Positions 61,364 through 64,000 of a DNA stretch of 64,000 nucleotides are shown here, one piece after another. The position numbers and the translations under genes are program-made. Where the stretch lies: contig JBKQHQ010000133.1 in the NCBI GenBank assembly GCA_052148715.1, positions 1 to 64,000 of the forward strand, read 5' to 3'. The notes under the pieces were generated by a model. The model searched no databases. It had not been told where the DNA came from and was given only the letters and a program-made list of their open reading frames with translations. The stretch comes from JBKQHQ01 sp052148715 (lineage in GTDB: Bacteria > Pseudomonadota > Alphaproteobacteria > Rhizobiales > Xanthobacteraceae). Within the stretch, counting starts at the first letter, position 1; every line of letters starts with the position of its first letter.

Positions 61364-62803
61364 TCAGTTGAGCCTATAGCTGAGGCCGACACGGAAGGTC
61401 TGGACAGTCACGTTGCCGGAGCTGAAGTTGGCAACGCAGGGCCCGGCCACAAGACAAGGACCAAGGAAAGAAGCGGTCCACGACGGTGAAGCTGCGTCCG
61501 TACCGTTAAATGCGTAGTAGAGATACTCGGCGCGGGCCCGCAACGGGATTGTCGGCGCCTGCCACTCGATGCCCCCGCCGACGACGTATCCGGCTCGGAC
61601 GCTGCTGATGGCTGAAGAGGCCTGAATGGTTGAAAAACAAAAGTTCCCGGCAGGGTCCAGGGGACAAACCGCGCCGGCGCTAAAGTCGAGATCGGCCCAG
61701 GCGACGCCCCCTGTTGCATAGAACAGCCAGTTGTCTTGGATGAACCCGGCGCGAGCACGCAGCGAGGCCATCCAATCCATGTCGGTTTGGAAGGTGAGGT
61801 TTGAGCCGGTGATCGGGAAATTAGGCGAAGTGAGGACCGAATTGCTGCTTGTTTTGATCCCGGACCAAATGAAATCGCCCTCGACACCGACCAGCCACGT
61901 CGGCGCAATCTGTAAATTGTAGCCGGCGTGCAGACCCCGGAGAAAACCGGATCCTGTCATGCTCACGTTTTGCGAGCCGAATGCCCCGGTGCACTCATCG
62001 CAGTTATTGAACGCGACATCGTTGACATCGGCGAATGTGTTGTCCGCGTTTTGCATCCGGCCACTGCCGATATCGGCCCCGACATAGAAGCCGGTCCAGC
62101 TCCACACCGACAGACGTCGCATTGGGCGACTAACCGATCCGGCGGGCCGTAACGTGAGTGAAGCCTGAGCAGGCTGGTTCGCGAAATAGGGGAAAGGCAC
62201 GTCGCTGGCATATCTAGTAACCGGCCCCGTCCACGGCATAGGGCCATCCACCCGCCCGTTGGCGTAGATGGTGACCGTGGTACCAGGCTGGTCCTGCCAA
62301 AGGACCCGGCCACGCACGGTGACGATGCGCACCGTGCCATGCACGAGGGCTATGACGATGTATTCTTGCTCGACCAGGAGGTGGAACTCGGTGCCTTTCA
62401 CCTCGATGGTCGCGACGGGCGTGCTGACTTCGTAGTTCTTTTTGCCCGGTGAGCCGGTCACGAACCGGAACACGCCGCGACTGGCTTCGATGGCAATCCT
62501 CCCGGTGCCGCGATCTGGATTGTAGACGAACCGATTGAGCGTGACTTCCGACTTGGGGCCGACGGCGAGATTGGTCTCATCGAGAAACACAAGCTGGGCC
62601 TGGCTCTCGTCGCCCGTACGCACGCGCTCATTCAAGAAGAGCGTGGTTCCGGCGACGATAGGTTGCGTTTCGCTGCCGATGATTCCTTCGACTAGGTTTC
62701 GCGCGCTCGCCGCGGAGCCGATATGCGGTTGTGCGAGCGACGCGGTCACGTGCACCGCACCGGCAATCGCAATTGCCGAGATCAACCAACCGCGCCAGTG
62801 CAT
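61364..62803 (-). CDS. FecR-domain outer-membrane beta-barrel fusion
   Basis: From ATG 62803 (GAGGGG upstream) the product has 479 residues. A signal peptide (WLISAIAIAGAVHVTASLAQ) ends near residue 24. Residues about 40-190 are a FecR-type domain: LFLNERVRTGDESQAQLVFL, NLAVGPKSEVTLNRFVYNPD, GVFRFVTGSPGKKNYEVSTP and ATIEVKGTEFHLLV. Residues about 225-479 form an OmpA/Omp25-like eight-stranded barrel (WTGFYVGADIGSGR, GFLRGLHAGYNLQIAPTWLV, RARAEYLYYAF), ending SYRLN rather than the usual aromatic. A FecR domain in the periplasm joined to a barrel is unusual; FecR domains normally belong to sigma-factor regulators or occur with cyclases. It converges on the cyclase chimera with a 65-base gap. 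No iron-type sigma gene is nearby. Confidence 0.85.
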   Translation of the reverse strand: MHWRGWLISAIAIAGAVHVTASLAQPHIGSAASARNLVEGIIGSETQPIVAGTTLFLNERVRTGDESQAQLVFLDETNLAVGPKSEVTLNRFVYNPDRGTGRIAIEASRGVFRFVTGSPGKKNYEVSTPVATIEVKGTEFHLLVEQEYIVIALVHGTVRIVTVRGRVLWQDQPGTTVTIYANGRVDGPMPWTGPVTRYASDVPFPYFANQPAQASLTLRPAGSVSRPMRRLSVWSWTGFYVGADIGSGRMQNADNTFADVNDVAFNNCDECTGAFGSQNVSMTGSGFLRGLHAGYNLQIAPTWLVGVEGDFIWSGIKTSSNSVLTSPNFPITGSNLTFQTDMDWMASLRARAGFIQDNWLFYATGGVAWADLDFSAGAVCPLDPAGNFCFSTIQASSAISSVRAGYVVGGGIEWQAPTIPLRARAEYLYYAFNGTDAASPSWTASFLGPCLVAGPCVANFSSGNVTVQTFRVGLSYRLN

Positions 62804-63008
62804 GAACCAGCCCCTCGTCACCTGGCTGAAGCCAATCAGTCAAGTGACATCCGCCGACGACACGCGAATCCCCGATCAGGGTACCATTGAATGGCCCGTG
62901 CCACTGTAACTTTTTTGCAACGGGGCATAAACTGGTGGCTTCTTGCGGGCCGGCGGGAGGGATCGATAACTTTTTCACGGCCGAGCCACTGACGCCCGGC
63001 AACGCAGC

Positions 63009-64000
63009 TCAAACGCCGAATGTCCGCAGATCCTGGTGCAGCACTCGTAAGCGCTGGCTCATCTCCTGAGCGAAATACATGAGTAGCTTGCGCGCAATCT
63101 GGGGATGGCTGCGCAGGACGTTGTCGAAAGTCTCTCGGGTTAGCTCGTAGGTCGAGACCTCTTCATCGCAAACGACGGTCGCCGCGCGGCGACCGCCTTC
63201 GAGCAGCGCCATCTCACCGACAGTCGTCCCGGCGCTCATGCTGGCGATCCGGCGCGGGTCGTGCGAGTCGTGCAAGCTCAGCCTGACGCTGACGCTGCCC
63301 TTCGTTAAGATCCACATGCGATCGGCCTCCTCGCCTTCGGTACACATCACCGCCCGCGCAGGAAAATCGCGCGGCGTCAGCAAGGAGCCAAGCACAGCGA
63401 TCTCCCCCGCATCCAATCCCTTGACGAGGTCATGCGCAGCAAACGAGATCGGCTCGCTGCGCGGACGCGCTTGCGCGCCAGTGCGGAGCGCCTCCTCCTC
63501 CATCCACTCGAGGGCGGTGTCGAGGTCCGGCAACGTCGCGGCGGCTGCGTCGACAAATATTGGCGCACCCAGACCGACCTTCGGCACATGGCAAAGCACG
63601 AGCTTCTTGCCGCTCTGGCGGCAGCGCGCCATCACACCACCGAGAATGGTGGCGCCGGTCGTGTCAATGTCGGATATTCCCCGCATATTGAGTAGGATCA
63701 TGTCGCACTCGGGCAACAGCTCGTTGACCAGACGCGACAGGTCGTCTGCGTTGCCGAAAAACAGCACGCCTTGCAGCTCCAGTCCCACGCGGCGCGCGCC
63801 CGTGCGCCGCAGAATCGCCATGTCATCGGCCGGGCGCGAGCGCTTGGAAAAGACCTCATCACCCCGGTAGCGGTTGGCAACAATGGGTCGGCTCATGCGC
63901 GCGATGAAGATAAGGCAGGAAAGCGCCACGCCGGCGAGAACTCCCATCACGATCGAGCTCATGACTGAGACCAGCATGACAAGAAGGACGACAGACAGGT
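63009..64000 (-). CDS. SulP-type anion transporter, C-terminal part with STAS and cyclic-nucleotide-binding domains (partial)
   Basis: The reading frame is open to the window edge, so the 5' part, holding the membrane domain, lies beyond. The visible 330 residues start with the last membrane helices (LLVMLVSVMSSIVMGVLAGV). A STAS domain follows (LELQGVLFFGNADDLSRLVN, LLNMRGISDIDTTGATILGG), and then a CRP-like cyclic-nucleotide-binding domain (MWILTKGSVSVRLSLHDSHD). Its phosphate-binding cassette GEMALLEGGRRAATVV keeps the Gly-Glu and Arg that contact cyclic nucleotide. SulP proteins carry sulfate, bicarbonate or other anions. A cyclase 1.7 kb away makes cyclic-nucleotide control plausible but unproven. 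Confidence 0.88.
   Translation of the reverse strand, partial: LSVVLLVMLVSVMSSIVMGVLAGVALSCLIFIARMSRPIVANRYRGDEVFSKRSRPADDMAILRRTGARRVGLELQGVLFFGNADDLSRLVNELLPECDMILLNMRGISDIDTTGATILGGVMARCRQSGKKLVLCHVPKVGLGAPIFVDAAAATLPDLDTALEWMEEEALRTGAQARPRSEPISFAAHDLVKGLDAGEIAVLGSLLTPRDFPARAVMCTEGEEADRMWILTKGSVSVRLSLHDSHDPRRIASMSAGTTVGEMALLEGGRRAATVVCDEEVSTYELTRETFDNVLRSHPQIARKLLMYFAQEMSQRLRVLHQDLRTFGV

Noticed and set aside
1..64000. tRNA, rRNA, integrase, transposase or phage genes
   Set aside because: None seen: no T-loop-like sequences with matching stems in the gaps and no such protein motifs in any frame.

Overview
The window is a GC-rich chromosomal segment from an alphaproteobacterium, most likely Hyphomicrobiales near the Nitrobacteraceae/Xanthobacteraceae (Bradyrhizobium-like). 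The evidence is the gene content and order: a DivJ-type kinase, MucR, a FeuN-FeuP-FeuQ-like set, ccmI-E-F-H followed by degP, a two-component pair and glnE, an alphaproteobacterial GTTC-N7-GTTC SOS box, and many DUF families typical of the order. I see no rRNA, tRNA, CRISPR array, insertion sequence or phage gene. The DNA looks like core chromosome with a few accessory patches.

Region by region. 1-7 kb: Fe-type superoxide dismutase, a membrane protein, oligopeptidase B and MsrB, then MucR, SufE and a DUF5330 protein. 7-16 kb: DivJ-like kinase overlapping a peptidoglycan-binding protein, several DUF proteins, a lipoprotein and penicillin-binding protein 1A. 16-23 kb: a UPF0260 protein, then phosphotransacetylase and acetate kinase flanked by two paralogous DHA2 exporters, then a methyltransferase. 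23-29 kb: a secreted collagen-like protein, a small periplasmic protein that may be FeuN, FeuP/FeuQ, a glycine-zipper lipoprotein and a large conserved hypothetical. 29-41 kb: cytochrome c maturation genes ccmI, ccmE, ccmF and ccmH, the protease DegP, a second two-component pair and glnE. 41-49 kb: a Rieske-FAD oxidoreductase, SOS-controlled dinB, a CPA1 antiporter, a CPBP protease, an NTF2-like protein with a luciferase-like oxidoreductase, and small secreted or unknown proteins. 50-55 kb: a complete branched-chain amino acid type ABC transporter. 55-58 kb: two Bug-type binding proteins flanking a PEP-mutase/isocitrate-lyase family enzyme. 58-64 kb: a cyclase-STAND-SUMF1 chimera, a FecR-domain/beta-barrel fusion and the 3' part of a SulP-STAS-cyclic-nucleotide-binding transporter.

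The best candidates for something undescribed are in the last 6 kb. A membrane-anchored class III nucleotide cyclase with a STAND NTPase and an extracytoplasmic SUMF1-fold domain lies next to an outer-membrane protein carrying a FecR domain and a transporter with an apparently intact cyclic-nucleotide pocket. A link between them is my inference from proximity and domain logic only. Smaller points of interest are a 31-repeat collagen-like secreted protein, a structured small RNA candidate with a strong terminator near 48.2 kb, a three-copy dispersed hairpin repeat, and two long inverted repeats between genes.
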